Of a DNA stretch of 64,000 bases, positions 1 through 7,302 are shown one piece after another. The notes below the pieces were generated by a model. The model was given only the letters and a program-made list of their open reading frames with translations. It was not told where the DNA came from and searched no databases. The stretch is from Sunxiuqinia sp965230765 (lineage in GTDB: Bacteria; Bacteroidota; Bacteroidia; Bacteroidales; Prolixibacteraceae), in the NCBI GenBank assembly GCA_965230765.1, contig CBDDLR010000001.1:1736001-1800000 (forward strand). The letters run 5' to 3'. Both the position numbers and the translations under genes were made by a program. The first letter of the stretch is position 1. Every line of letters begins with the position of its first letter.

Positions 1-71
1 AGTGTTTCAAGATCTTCCGGTTCCAAGGGGCGAAGTTTGATATTTCCGTATGCTAAATTTTTCAGGTTCAT
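1..71 (-). CDS. GNAT-type N-acetyltransferase, 5' end only
   Basis: Only the first 23 codons lie in the window; the gene runs off the left edge. The translation begins MNLKNLAYGNIKLRPLEPED. The 'I-K-L-R-P-L-E-P-E-D' stretch is the usual first beta strand of RimJ/RimL-like GNAT acetyltransferases, which acetylate N-termini or small amines using acetyl-CoA. Its ATG overlaps the TGA of the upstream glycosyltransferase (ATGA, 4 bp), so the two are probably translationally coupled. The family call rests on this N-terminal strand alone. Confidence 0.6.
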   Translation of the reverse strand, partial: MNLKNLAYGNIKLRPLEPEDLET

Positions 72-2017
72 CTTCCGAGTTTTTTCCATCCGGCAAGGAT
101 GATTTCCACATCATTCAAAATACGATAATCTTTCGCATAAACCATGTCCCTCTCTAGTTTTTTCTGTTCTGAAAGATTGATGTTTTGTTTGTCTGCAGCA
201 GAAATCACGCCTGTTTTTATTTCAGGAAGATGATAGGAATGATTATTCCTGGTTGAATAACCGACCCAGCTTTTTTTACCAGAAAGAGTTGAAAAAATAT
301 TCTTGAATAAACCAGCTTTATTTTCGATAGTCCAGCAGGAAACGGGGAAAATAATCAGCATAAACAACGAAAATGAAACATCAAGTAGCCGTTTGTTTCG
401 TTTGTTATTATCTTTTGAAATTGAATTAACATGAACCACATAAAGTTCCCCAGCTGTCTCAATCGAGTTGCTCCCGATTATTGACAAACTTTTTGGTGGG
501 GCAATTTTATATTCAATATTTAGATCAGTCAATTCAAGCATGATGTCGATAATCTCCTGTGAAGGCAAGTCCATGGAGCTAAAAATGATTTCGTCTATCT
601 TGTGGATTTTCGCAATTTCCCCAAGCTGTTGAATATTCCCAAGGAAGTTTGGTTCGTGATGAGTATGATCGGGATAAACCAAACCAATCGTTTCAATTCG
701 TAATTGCGACTGGCTGATCAGATCATTGATTCGTTTTGCTTCCTCGTTTTTAGCAACAACGACAATTCGTTTAACTTTTTTGAGGTCAAAACGAAACGAG
801 CCAGGTTTGGCTTTGCTTAATACAATCCTGTACAAAAACAAGGTGACTATCGCCCACACCGAACCAAGAAGAATGAGAGCCCTTGAAAAACGAAGGCTTT
901 CATCAACCATTGAATAAATCACCAGAATTGAGAGACTGCCCCAGATTAAACCACGAATGAGCTTAATGATCTTGATTGGTTTTTGATATCCACCTGATAG
1001 CCAAATGCTAATTAGCCAGATGAAAATGTAGGCCGGGACAACTAAATGAAGGAATTCATCCGGATAATATCCTCTGCTGAATTTCAGTTTTTCCCAATAG
1101 GGGAGAAGCCAAAGAAAACCAGCAAAAATTACAAGTCCATCGAGCAGGGGAAGGAACACAGCTTTTGCAAACCTGCTGATAATTGCCAAAAAGGCGCGAA
1201 AGTAAATAGCCAGGTTTATTAAAAATGAAAACATATCGGCACGGCCTTTCGAAAAGTGCTTGCCTGCAAAAATTGCCATGGCCTTATAAAAAACTTTCAC
1301 ATAGTTAATGCTGCCTTTTTTAGTGCTTTCTCCCTTGTAGTGAATAATTTTTGTGCCGGAGAAGTAGTAGTTTTTGTATCCTCCCTGAGTGATTCTATAG
1401 GATAGATCAATATCTTCTCCATACATAAAATAATCTTCGTCCAATAAGCCCACTTTATCCAACGTGGTTTTTCTCATGAACATGTAGGCGCCGGAAAGCA
1501 CATCTACTTCGTGGGTTTCGTCTTTGCTCAGATGCCCCAGATGGTATCTCCCGAATTGTTTTGATTTGCTGAACACCTTTGAGAATCCAAATATTTTGTA
1601 AAAGGCCACGGCAGGAGTTGGTAATCCTCGCTTGGATTCCGGGAGGAAACGTCCTTTCCCATCAATCATTTTCACCCCGAGAGCACCAGCTTCCGGGTGA
1701 TTGTCCATAAATTCCACACATTTATCGAAACTATCTTCTTCAACGATGGTGTCAGGATTTAGTATCAGGACGTATTCACCTTTTGAGAGTTGAATTGCCT
1801 GGTTGTTGGCCTTGGAAAAACCTTTGTTGTCGTGATTCTCAATCAGGATTACGCTTGGGAATTTCTCCTTTACCATTTGACAGGAACCATCAACTGAATT
1901 ATTGTCGACAACGAATACTTCCGCTTCAATTTTGGAACAGGCTTTTTCAACAGAATGAAGGCATTGCTCCAAAAAAAATTTTACGTTGTAATTGACAATT
2001 ACTATCGACAGTTTCAT
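68..2017 (-). CDS. GT2 glycosyltransferase fused to a degenerate WcaJ/WbaP-like sugar-phosphotransferase module
   Basis: The protein has 649 residues. Residues 1-235 form a GT2 (GT-A fold) glycosyltransferase: VDNNSVDGS near 37, NPDT at 87-90 as the DxD-equivalent, and GEDIDLSYR at 200. Four to five membrane helices follow (about 262-282, 287-305, 322-341, 355-371, 379-400), then a Rossmann-like domain (about 415-530) in the layout of the CoA_binding_3 region of bacterial sugar transferases. The tail starts NKRLLDVSFSLFMLI (541) and resumes GKKSWVG (580), LPEIKTGV and a final D-x-x-Y...L-x-D-V-x-I-I-L segment. These match the start and the end of a phosphoglycosyl transferase domain, but the catalytic middle is absent. 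The likely role is sugar transfer onto a lipid-linked or surface glycan at the inner membrane. It starts 9 bp after recR and overlaps the next gene by 4 bp. Confidence 0.8.
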   Translation of the reverse strand: MKLSIVIVNYNVKFFLEQCLHSVEKACSKIEAEVFVVDNNSVDGSCQMVKEKFPSVILIENHDNKGFSKANNQAIQLSKGEYVLILNPDTIVEEDSFDKCVEFMDNHPEAGALGVKMIDGKGRFLPESKRGLPTPAVAFYKIFGFSKVFSKSKQFGRYHLGHLSKDETHEVDVLSGAYMFMRKTTLDKVGLLDEDYFMYGEDIDLSYRITQGGYKNYYFSGTKIIHYKGESTKKGSINYVKVFYKAMAIFAGKHFSKGRADMFSFLINLAIYFRAFLAIISRFAKAVFLPLLDGLVIFAGFLWLLPYWEKLKFSRGYYPDEFLHLVVPAYIFIWLISIWLSGGYQKPIKIIKLIRGLIWGSLSILVIYSMVDESLRFSRALILLGSVWAIVTLFLYRIVLSKAKPGSFRFDLKKVKRIVVVAKNEEAKRINDLISQSQLRIETIGLVYPDHTHHEPNFLGNIQQLGEIAKIHKIDEIIFSSMDLPSQEIIDIMLELTDLNIEYKIAPPKSLSIIGSNSIETAGELYVVHVNSISKDNNKRNKRLLDVSFSLFMLIIFPVSCWTIENKAGLFKNIFSTLSGKKSWVGYSTRNNHSYHLPEIKTGVISAADKQNINLSEQKKLERDMVYAKDYRILNDVEIILAGWKKLGR

Positions 2018-2026
2018 AAATCAGTT

Positions 2027-2653
2027 TTATTGCGACAACGAATCTTCGAAATCCATTCGGTTCTTAATTGAACGCCCCAGGGTAATTTCATCCGCATATT
2101 CCAATTCATCTCCAATTGAAACACCACGTGCAAGGGTCGATATCTTAACGTTTAAATCCTTCAATTTCTTATAAATGAAAAAATTTGTTGTATCTCCCTC
2201 CATGGTTGTACTTAAAGCAAGGATTATTTCCACTGCGTTTTTTTCTTTCACCCGTTCAATCAATGAATTAATTTCAAGATCAGATGGTCCAATACCATCC
2301 ATGGGTGAGATTATTCCTCCAAGAACATGGTACAAGCCGTTAAATTGCTGGGTGTTTTCAATAGCCATCACATCCTTTATGTTTTCCACAACACAAATAA
2401 TTTCAGGTACACGAGACGGATGACTGCAAATATTGCAGATTTCGGTGTCGGAAATATTGTGACAAACTTTGCAATGCTTTATGTCGTTACGCAGTTGAAT
2501 GATGCTGTTTCCAAAAAATGAAACCTCTTCTTTATCTTGTCTTAGCAAGTGCAGAACCAAACGCAGGGCTGTTTTTCTCCCTATTCCTGGTAGTTTTGAA
2601 AATTCGTTAACTGCATTTTCCAATAGTCGTGATGGAAATTTTTCATTGATCAT
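2027..2653 (-). CDS. recR: Recombination mediator protein RecR
   Basis: 208 residues, the normal RecR length. Visible in order are a helix-hairpin-helix (GIGRKTALRLVLHLL, about residue 23), a four-cysteine zinc finger (CKVCHNISDTEICNIC, about 62-77), a Toprim domain (IICVVENIKDVMAIE) and the characteristic YHVLGGIISPMDGIGP. RecR works with RecO (and RecF) to load RecA on SSB-coated single-stranded DNA at gaps. It is the probable first gene of a short minus-strand run with the glycosyltransferase and acetyltransferase; no functional link between them is evident. Confidence 0.97.
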   Translation of the reverse strand: MINEKFPSRLLENAVNEFSKLPGIGRKTALRLVLHLLRQDKEEVSFFGNSIIQLRNDIKHCKVCHNISDTEICNICSHPSRVPEIICVVENIKDVMAIENTQQFNGLYHVLGGIISPMDGIGPSDLEINSLIERVKEKNAVEIILALSTTMEGDTTNFFIYKKLKDLNVKISTLARGVSIGDELEYADEITLGRSIKNRMDFEDSLSQ

Positions 2654-2716
2654 GCCAGTAGCTTATAAATCCCCAAATTTAATAAGCCAAATGAAAACAG
2701 GCTAAGAATTGGGCTT

Positions 2717-5050
2717 TTATTTGAGCAGGTACTCTGCAACTGTATTTAAAACTTCGTCAATTTTTAAAGGTTTTATCAAAACGTCATTACAGCCAGCTTG
2801 AAGACACTTCTTTCGTTCTTCACTCATAGCGTAGGCCGTTTGGGCAATAATTGGAATGTCAGAATTCGTTTCCCGTATTGTTTTAGTGACTTCATAGCCA
2901 TTAACTTCAGGGAGTTGAATATCCATGAGGATTAAATCTACTTTGTTGTTGTTGTAGATATTAATGGTGTCAATACCGTCCTTTGCCCAAAGTATTTTTG
3001 CCTTTGTTTTTGCTAGAATTTCTTGCAAATATTCATAGTTGTAATCAATATCTTCAGCAATTAAAATAGTGAATTTACTGAAGTCATGATAGTTGGATTT
3101 TGGCTCAGGTCTGCTCGTTAAAGGCTTTCGTATTTTGTCGTAAGGTATCGTGAAGAAAAATAATGAACCTTTCTTTTTCTTTGACCGGAAACTAATATTG
3201 CCACCAAGCAATTCAACTACACCTTGTGAAATATATAAGCCAAGCCCGGCTCCTGCTTCCTTGGATTTTATACTCCTGTCATCTTGAATAAATTTTTTGA
3301 ACAAATTTCTCTGGTCTTCTTCCGAAATTCCAATCCCTGTGTCCTCAACATAAAACTGAAGAACCTTTTCCGAAGAAACCTGATAGCCAACCTCGATAAA
3401 ACCTTTTTCCGTGAATTTTAAAGCGTTTAGAAACAGGTTGCTGAGAACCTGCTTTAATCGAAAAGGATCAGTGAAAATAAAATCGTGATGTTCGGCTGCC
3501 GGAGTTTTAAATTTCAGTACAATATTGGGCTTTTCGCTGTTTTTTAGCAACGTTCGAAAATGATCTTCCAGTTCGCTCAATGTTGCGGTAAGCGAGCATG
3601 CCTCTTTTTTTATTTTTAGTTCTTTCGATTCAATTTTTGAAACATCGATAATGTCATCAACTAGTGAAAGAAGTGACCTACTGCTTTCTTCGATAATATC
3701 GATGTAGTGAAGTTGCTGATTAACGGTAAGGTCGCCATATTTCAGCAATTCAGAAAAACCGATGATCCCGTTAATAGGTGTACGAATCTCATAACTCATA
3801 TTGGTCAGGAAATTATTCTTGTACTGGGTGGCATTCTTTGAGTTGTGCTTTGCTTTTCTAAGTTCTTCCTGCAGTTTTTTTGTTGAAGTAATGTCTTCTG
3901 AAATTTTTAAATAATTGGTAATTATTCCCTTTTCATTTTTTAAACAAGAAATAGAAACAACCTCCCAGAAAATTCTTCCGTCTTTTCGCTTATTTTTAAT
4001 TTCCCCTCTCCATTCAATTCCTGATTGAATTGTATCCCATAGGTTTCTGTAAAACGACTTGGTGTGGTGACCTGATTTTAAGGTGTTTGGTTTTTTCCCA
4101 ATGAGCTCATCGGCCGTATAGCCGGTTGTTTTGCAAAAGGCAGGGTTTAGATATTCAATATATCCATCCAGGTCAGTTATCATTATTGATGATGTGCTCG
4201 AATTGAATACTTGCTGAAGAAGCATTTGTTTTTCAAGTTGAATCTTTTCATCAGTGAAGTCGCGATTGGTGCCAACAAAACAAACAGCGGTCCCATTTTC
4301 ATTTCTAATCACAGCCGACCTGTTTTTAAACCAACGATAGTTGCCATCTTTGTGTCGCAATCTAAATTCAGATTCAAAAATTATGGCCGAATTGTTTAAA
4401 AAATTATCCAGTTCCCTTTTTACACGGTTGTAATCTTCATGGTGAAGAAGTTTCATCCAGGTGGACAGATTGTCTTCCAGTTCGTCAGGGAAATAACCAA
4501 CCTGCATTTTCCACTTTCTGGAAAGTGTAAGGCTGTCATTATCAATGTCCCATTTAATTATTCCTAAATCAGATGCTTCAATGGCCAGGTCGTATTCTTT
4601 GGATAGATCGTTTAATTGACCCTCTCTTGTTTTCTCTTGAAGAATATCCCGAAATACACAAACGGCTGATTCTGCAATGCCAGTTTCATTGACTTCCGGT
4701 GTAATACTTGTGCTGATGTGGAAGCTTTTGTTGTTTTTCGAAAATGATAGTTCTTTGTATTGTTGTTTTTTGCTCTCAAAAGCTTTTTGTAGTAGGGTTT
4801 CAATATTTTGCGAAACTTCGGGAAGGTATTGAGACTCAGAGATTGTTAATCCAATTAGGTTGCGTTTTCTAATTTTGAAGAAAGAGAATATATTGTTGGT
4901 GTAGAATAGGTGTTCCCCTTTTTTGTTAACCCGGACGATGATTTCAGGACAGTACCTGTTTGATGGCGTACCTTGTACACAACCTTTTCCGGAAAATTTC
5001 ATCTCATTATCACTGTGGATTTCAGAATCCTTGTTGTTGCCCTGGTTCAT
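2717..5050 (-). CDS. Hybrid sensor histidine kinase/response regulator with Tyr in place of the phospho-accepting His
   Basis: 777 residues with no predicted membrane segment, so probably cytoplasmic. Domain order: three PAS folds (about 35-140, 150-270, 275-395), a HisKA dimerisation domain (about 410-475), a HATPase_c domain (520-640) and a C-terminal receiver (655-775). The ATP-binding boxes look intact: N box NLFLNALKF, G1 VEDTGIGIS and G2 GAGLGLYIS. The receiver keeps its acidic pair (AEDID), phospho-acceptor Asp710 (LMDIQLP), Thr and KPL lysine. The HisKA box, however, reads NMSYEIRTPING: residue 420 is Tyr (codon at 3791-3793), one transition from His. It may be a pseudokinase that signals by binding, a kinase using another acceptor, or a recent inactivation. 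The other HisKA kinase in this window has the normal His. Confidence 0.9.
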   Translation of the reverse strand: MNQGNNKDSEIHSDNEMKFSGKGCVQGTPSNRYCPEIIVRVNKKGEHLFYTNNIFSFFKIRKRNLIGLTISESQYLPEVSQNIETLLQKAFESKKQQYKELSFSKNNKSFHISTSITPEVNETGIAESAVCVFRDILQEKTREGQLNDLSKEYDLAIEASDLGIIKWDIDNDSLTLSRKWKMQVGYFPDELEDNLSTWMKLLHHEDYNRVKRELDNFLNNSAIIFESEFRLRHKDGNYRWFKNRSAVIRNENGTAVCFVGTNRDFTDEKIQLEKQMLLQQVFNSSTSSIMITDLDGYIEYLNPAFCKTTGYTADELIGKKPNTLKSGHHTKSFYRNLWDTIQSGIEWRGEIKNKRKDGRIFWEVVSISCLKNEKGIITNYLKISEDITSTKKLQEELRKAKHNSKNATQYKNNFLTNMSYEIRTPINGIIGFSELLKYGDLTVNQQLHYIDIIEESSRSLLSLVDDIIDVSKIESKELKIKKEACSLTATLSELEDHFRTLLKNSEKPNIVLKFKTPAAEHHDFIFTDPFRLKQVLSNLFLNALKFTEKGFIEVGYQVSSEKVLQFYVEDTGIGISEEDQRNLFKKFIQDDRSIKSKEAGAGLGLYISQGVVELLGGNISFRSKKKKGSLFFFTIPYDKIRKPLTSRPEPKSNYHDFSKFTILIAEDIDYNYEYLQEILAKTKAKILWAKDGIDTINIYNNNKVDLILMDIQLPEVNGYEVTKTIRETNSDIPIIAQTAYAMSEERKKCLQAGCNDVLIKPLKIDEVLNTVAEYLLK

Positions 5051-5193
5051 TGGAATTTATTTTTTATTCAAAATTAGCCAATAAGTTGCATTTTATGATA
5101 ACAATGTTTGTTAAATCAAAGTTGTGGTTTCAACGGTTTTCGTATGCAAAACATATGGCTAGGGTGCAAGGTGCTTAAAAAAGGTGGGAAAAC

Positions 5194-5226
5194 AAAAAAC
5201 TACTTGTCATTTTGGCAAGTGGTTTT
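5194..5226 (-). terminator. Rho-independent terminator after the last GIY-YIG copy
   Basis: The stem ACTACTTG/CAAGTGGT (one T-G wobble) has a 9 nt loop and is followed on the minus strand by a T run. It sits where the other array units have their shared hairpin but differs in sequence, and it overlaps the stop codon of the last copy. Confidence 0.6.
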
Positions 5227-5476
5227 CAGTGAAACCTTTTTGAATAAGCCGTTCAATATCTTTTCTGCTTTTCCATCTTTTGAGTTGCTTTTCCCTTTTG
5301 AGGGCAGACGATTTATCGTGAAATTTTTCTGAGTACACCAAAACCCACGGTTTGCCAGTTGAGGTAAACCCTTTTTTTGATGAGTTGTGCCGGGCTATTC
5401 TTCCGTGGATGTTTGACGTTTGACCGATGTAATATTTGTCAATTTTTTGGGAGTATAGGATGTAGCAGAAATGCAT
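5207..5476 (-). CDS. GIY-YIG nuclease family protein (array copy 1, farthest from the tRNA)
   Basis: 89 residues, the size of the UPF0213/YhbQ-type single-domain GIY-YIG proteins. The motif reads YILYS then YYIGQT (residues 5-20), followed by the catalytic-Arg segment GRIARHN and the Glu in ALKREKQLK. Such proteins cut DNA or RNA with one metal; the cellular role of this subfamily is not established. This copy ends QKGFTENHLPK and lacks the tRNA-like extension found in the other copies, so it may be the cleanest functional version. The ATG at 5476 lies 14 nt downstream of the hairpin that closes the previous unit. Confidence 0.85.
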   Translation of the reverse strand: MHFCYILYSQKIDKYYIGQTSNIHGRIARHNSSKKGFTSTGKPWVLVYSEKFHDKSSALKREKQLKRWKSRKDIERLIQKGFTENHLPK

Positions 5477-5489
5477 GGTTTAAATATAC

Positions 5490-5522
5490 AAAAAACCACC
5501 TATCAGTATGATAAGTGGTTTT
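5490..5522 (-). terminator. Array hairpin 1
   Basis: The stem ACCAC-x-TATCA/TGATA-x-GTGGT has a GTA loop and is followed by a T run on the minus strand. It lies between copy 2 and copy 1. Confidence 0.7.
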
Positions 5523-5832
5523 CTGTGGGCGGTGATCCCGAGTCCTCGGGAGAACCCCCGGCCCTCCCGGTTTCACCGGGATGCTCTGAGCCTTTTTGGA
5601 TAAGCCGTTCAATATCTTTTCTGCTTTTCCATCTTTTGAGTTGCTTTTCCCTTTTTAGGGCAGACGATTTATCGTGAAATTTTTCTGAGTACACCAAAAC
5701 CCACGGTTTGCCAGTTGAGGTAAACCCTTTTTTTGATGAGTTGTGCCGGGCTATTCTTCCGTGGATGTTTGACGTTTGACCGATGTAATATTTGTCAATT
5801 TTCTTGGAGTATAGGATGTAGCAGAAATGGAT
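5503..5832 (-). pseudogene. GIY-YIG array copy 2, start codon lost
   Basis: The frame is open across the whole nuclease domain and its tRNA-like tail, but the codon matching the ATG of its sister copies is ATC (5830-5832), and an in-frame TAA lies just upstream. The first usable start inside the frame is a TTG after half of the domain, including GIY-YIG itself, has passed. It is therefore most likely silent. The rest of the DNA is almost identical to copy 1, so the loss is recent. Confidence 0.8.
5525..5592 (-). other. tRNA-3'-half-like sequence 1
   Basis: On the minus strand it runs from an AGAGCA-type D-arm end through an anticodon-like stem-loop (TCCCG, GTGAAAC loop, CGGGA) and a GGGGGTTC T-arm start to the ACCGCCCAC end of the adjacent tRNA-Val. 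A 16 nt hairpin, TCCCGAGGACTCGGGA, interrupts the T-arm. There is no 5' half, so it is not a functional tRNA. It doubles as the C-terminal coding sequence of copy 2. Confidence 0.7.
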
Positions 5833-5845
5833 GGTTTAAATATAC

Positions 5846-5878
5846 AAAAAACCACCTATCAGTATGATAAGTGGTTTT
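5846..5878 (-). terminator. Array hairpin 2
   Basis: Same hairpin as array hairpin 1, located between copies 3 and 2. Confidence 0.7.
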
Positions 5879-6542
5879 CTGTGGGCGGTGATCCCGAGTC
5901 CTCGGGAGAACCCCCGGCCCTCCCGGTTTCACCGGGATGCTCTGAGCCTTTTTGGATAAGCCGTTCAATATCTTTTCTGCTTTTCCATCTTTTGAGTTGC
6001 TTTTCCCTTTTTAGGGCAGACGATTTATCGTGAAATTTTTCTGAGTACACCAAAGCCCACGGTTTGCCAGTTGAGGTAAACCCTTTTTTTGATGAGTTGT
6101 GCCGGGCTATTCTTGCATCGATATTTGAAGTTTGACCGATGTAATACTTGTCAATTTTTTGGGAGTATAGGATGTAGGAGAAATACATGTTTAAATATAC
6201 AAAAAACCACCTATCAGTATGATAAGTGGTTTTCTGTGGGCGGTGATCCCGAGTCCTCGGGAGAACCCAGACCCTCCCGGTTTCACCGGGATGCTCTGAG
6301 CCTTTTTGGATAAGCCGTTCAATATCTTTTCTGCTTTTCCATCTTTTGAGTTGTTTTTCCCTTTTTAGGGCAGACGATTTATCGTGAAATTTTTCAGAGT
6401 ACACCAAAACCCACGGTTTGCCAGTTGAGGTAAACCCTTTTTTTGATGAGTTGTGCCGGGCTATTCTTCCGTGGATGTTTGACGTTTGACCGATGTAATA
6501 TTTGTCAATTTTCTTGGAGTATAGGATGTAGCAGAAATGCAT
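5859..6542 (-). CDS. Two GIY-YIG copies (array copies 4 and 3) fused in one reading frame
   Basis: This 227-residue frame contains two complete GIY-YIG domains: residues 1-84 (copy 4, MHFCYILYS...) and about 119-203 (copy 3, MYFSYILYS...). The linker is the translated tRNA-like sequence and hairpin. The fusion arises because the tRNA-like block at 6236-6302 is 1 nt shorter than its sisters (AGAACCCAGACC instead of AGAACCCCCGGCC), which removes the usual stop. Copy 3 retains its own ATG at 6188 and could also be made alone (109 residues). Whether the hairpin stops transcription before the second domain cannot be seen. Catalytic motifs are intact in both halves. Confidence 0.75.
   Translation of the reverse strand: MHFCYILYSKKIDKYYIGQTSNIHGRIARHNSSKKGFTSTGKPWVLVYSEKFHDKSSALKREKQLKRWKSRKDIERLIQKGSEHPGETGRVWVLPRTRDHRPQKTTYHTDRWFFVYLNMYFSYILYSQKIDKYYIGQTSNIDARIARHNSSKKGFTSTGKPWALVYSEKFHDKSSALKREKQLKRWKSRKDIERLIQKGSEHPGETGRAGGSPEDSGSPPTENHLSY
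5881..5948 (-). other. tRNA-3'-half-like sequence 2
   Basis: Identical in layout to tRNA-3'-half-like sequence 1; it encodes the tail of copy 3. Confidence 0.7.
6201..6233 (-). terminator. Array hairpin 3, inside the fused frame
   Basis: The same stem-loop lies inside the fused two-domain frame, so it would have to be read through to make the 227-residue protein. Confidence 0.65.
6236..6302 (-). other. tRNA-3'-half-like sequence 3, 1 nt shorter
   Basis: This copy has 67 nt instead of 68. The missing base shifts the frame and joins copies 4 and 3. Confidence 0.7.
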
Positions 6543-6555
6543 GGTTTAAATATAC

Positions 6556-6588
6556 AAAAAACCACCTATCAGTATGATAAGTGGTTTT
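6556..6588 (-). terminator. Array hairpin 4
   Basis: Same stem-loop, between copies 5 and 4. Confidence 0.7.
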
Positions 6589-6898
6589 CTGTGGGCGGTG
6601 ATCCCGAGTCCTCGGGAGAACCCCCGGCCCTCCCGGTTTCACCGGGATGCTCTGAACCTTTTTGAATAAGCCGTTCAATATCTTTCCTGCTTTTCCATCT
6701 TTTAAGTTGTTTTTCCCTTTTTAGGGCAGACGATTTATCGTGAAATTTTTCAGAGTACACCAAAACCCACGGTTTGCCAGTTGATGTAAACCCTTTTTTT
6801 GATGAGTTGTGCCGGGCTATTCTTGCATCGATATTTGAGGTTTGACCGATGTAATACTTGTCCAGTTTTTGGGAGTATAGGATGTAGGAGAAATACAT
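6569..6898 (-). CDS. GIY-YIG nuclease family protein (array copy 5)
   Basis: 109 residues and intact. YILYS and YYIGQT (residues 5-20), RIARHN and ALKREKQLK give the full GIY-YIG active-site set. The last 25 or so residues (after LIQKG) are the translated tRNA-like sequence and hairpin arm rather than part of the nuclease fold. The N-terminus MYFSY matches copy 3, and the DNA differs from copies 1 and 4 at scattered sites, so at least two sequence types alternate along the array. Confidence 0.82.
   Translation of the reverse strand: MYFSYILYSQKLDKYYIGQTSNIDARIARHNSSKKGFTSTGKPWVLVYSEKFHDKSSALKREKQLKRWKSRKDIERLIQKGSEHPGETGRAGGSPEDSGSPPTENHLSY
6591..6658 (-). other. tRNA-3'-half-like sequence 4
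   Basis: 68 nt. Here the D-arm end reads GGTTCAGAGCA, exactly as in the neighbouring tRNA-Val, whereas sequences 1-3 have GGCTCAGAGCA. Confidence 0.7.
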
Positions 6899-6910
6899 GT
6901 TTAAATATAC

Positions 6911-6942
6911 AAAAAACCACCTATCAGTATGATAAGTGGTTT
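6911..6942 (-). terminator. Array hairpin 5
   Basis: Same stem-loop, between copies 6 and 5. Confidence 0.7.
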
Positions 6943-7253
6943 CCTGTGGGCGGTGATCCCGAGTCCTCGGGAGAACCCCCGACCCTCCCGGTTTTACCGG
7001 GATGCTCTGAACCTATTTGGATTAGCCGTTCAATATCTTTTCTGCTTTTCCAACTTTTAAGTTATTTTTCCCTTTTTAGGGCAGGCGATTTATCGTGAAA
7101 TTTTTCTGAGTACACCAAGACCCACGGTTTGCCAGTTGAGGTAAACCCTTTTTTTGATGAGTTGTGCCGGGTTATTCTTGCATTGATATTTGAAGTTTGA
7201 CCGATGTAATACTTGTCAATTTTTTGGGAGTATAGGATGTAGCAGAAATGCAT
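6924..7253 (-). pseudogene. GIY-YIG array copy 6 (next to the tRNA), truncated by a nonsense codon
   Basis: The start (MHFCYILYS) and the GIY-YIG residues are intact, but translation stops after 63 residues at ALKREK: the next codon is TAA (7062-7064) where all sister copies have CAA (Gln). The remainder (LKSWKSRKDIERLIQ...) is still readable downstream in the same frame. This copy is also the most diverged in amino acids (NARITRHN, SPALK). A 63-residue product would lack the C-terminal helices of the fold. Confidence 0.82.
6946..7013 (-). other. tRNA-3'-half-like sequence 5 (closest match to the tRNA)
   Basis: 68 nt. It shares GGTTCAGAGCA, GGTCGGGGGTTC and TCACCGCCCAC with the intact tRNA-Val. 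It differs in the anticodon stem, where base changes keep the pairing (CCCGG/CCGGG against CTTGG/CCAAG), and in the inserted 16 nt hairpin. Confidence 0.75.
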
Positions 7254-7266
7254 GGTTTAAATATAC

Positions 7267-7298
7267 AAAAAACCACCTATCAGTATGATAAGTGGTTT
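7267..7298 (-). terminator. Terminator of tRNA-Val (array hairpin 6)
   Basis: The stem-loop begins 7 nt after the tRNA 3' end, with a T run on the minus strand. The other five array hairpins are copies of it. Confidence 0.8.
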
Positions 7299-7302
7299 CC
7301 TG

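Larger units (their letters stand above)
5207..7300 (-). repeat. Tandem array of six GIY-YIG / tRNA-3'-half-like / hairpin units, period 355-356 bp
   Basis: Reading the minus strand away from tRNA-Val, each unit holds a hairpin, a GIY-YIG reading frame of about 109 codons and a 67-68 nt sequence resembling the 3' half of a tRNA. The hairpin core recurs at 5495, 5851, 6206, 6561, 6916 and 7272, which gives spacings of 356, 355, 355, 355 and 356. Units are nearly identical in DNA sequence, so the expansion is recent or they are homogenised by gene conversion. The unit farthest from the tRNA lacks the tRNA-like part and has its own terminator. Confidence 0.93.

Noticed and set aside
5525..7013. 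Functional extra tRNA genes (anticodon-like GAA)
   Set aside because: The blocks lack an acceptor 5' strand and a full D arm, and a 16 nt hairpin breaks the T arm.
5471..7098. Plus-strand frames in the GIY-YIG array (60-100 codons each)
   Set aside because: They are antisense to the nuclease copies and resemble no protein. They recur only because the DNA repeats.
5207..7300. CRISPR array
   Set aside because: The whole 355 bp unit repeats and encodes protein; there are no short repeats with unique spacers and no cas genes.
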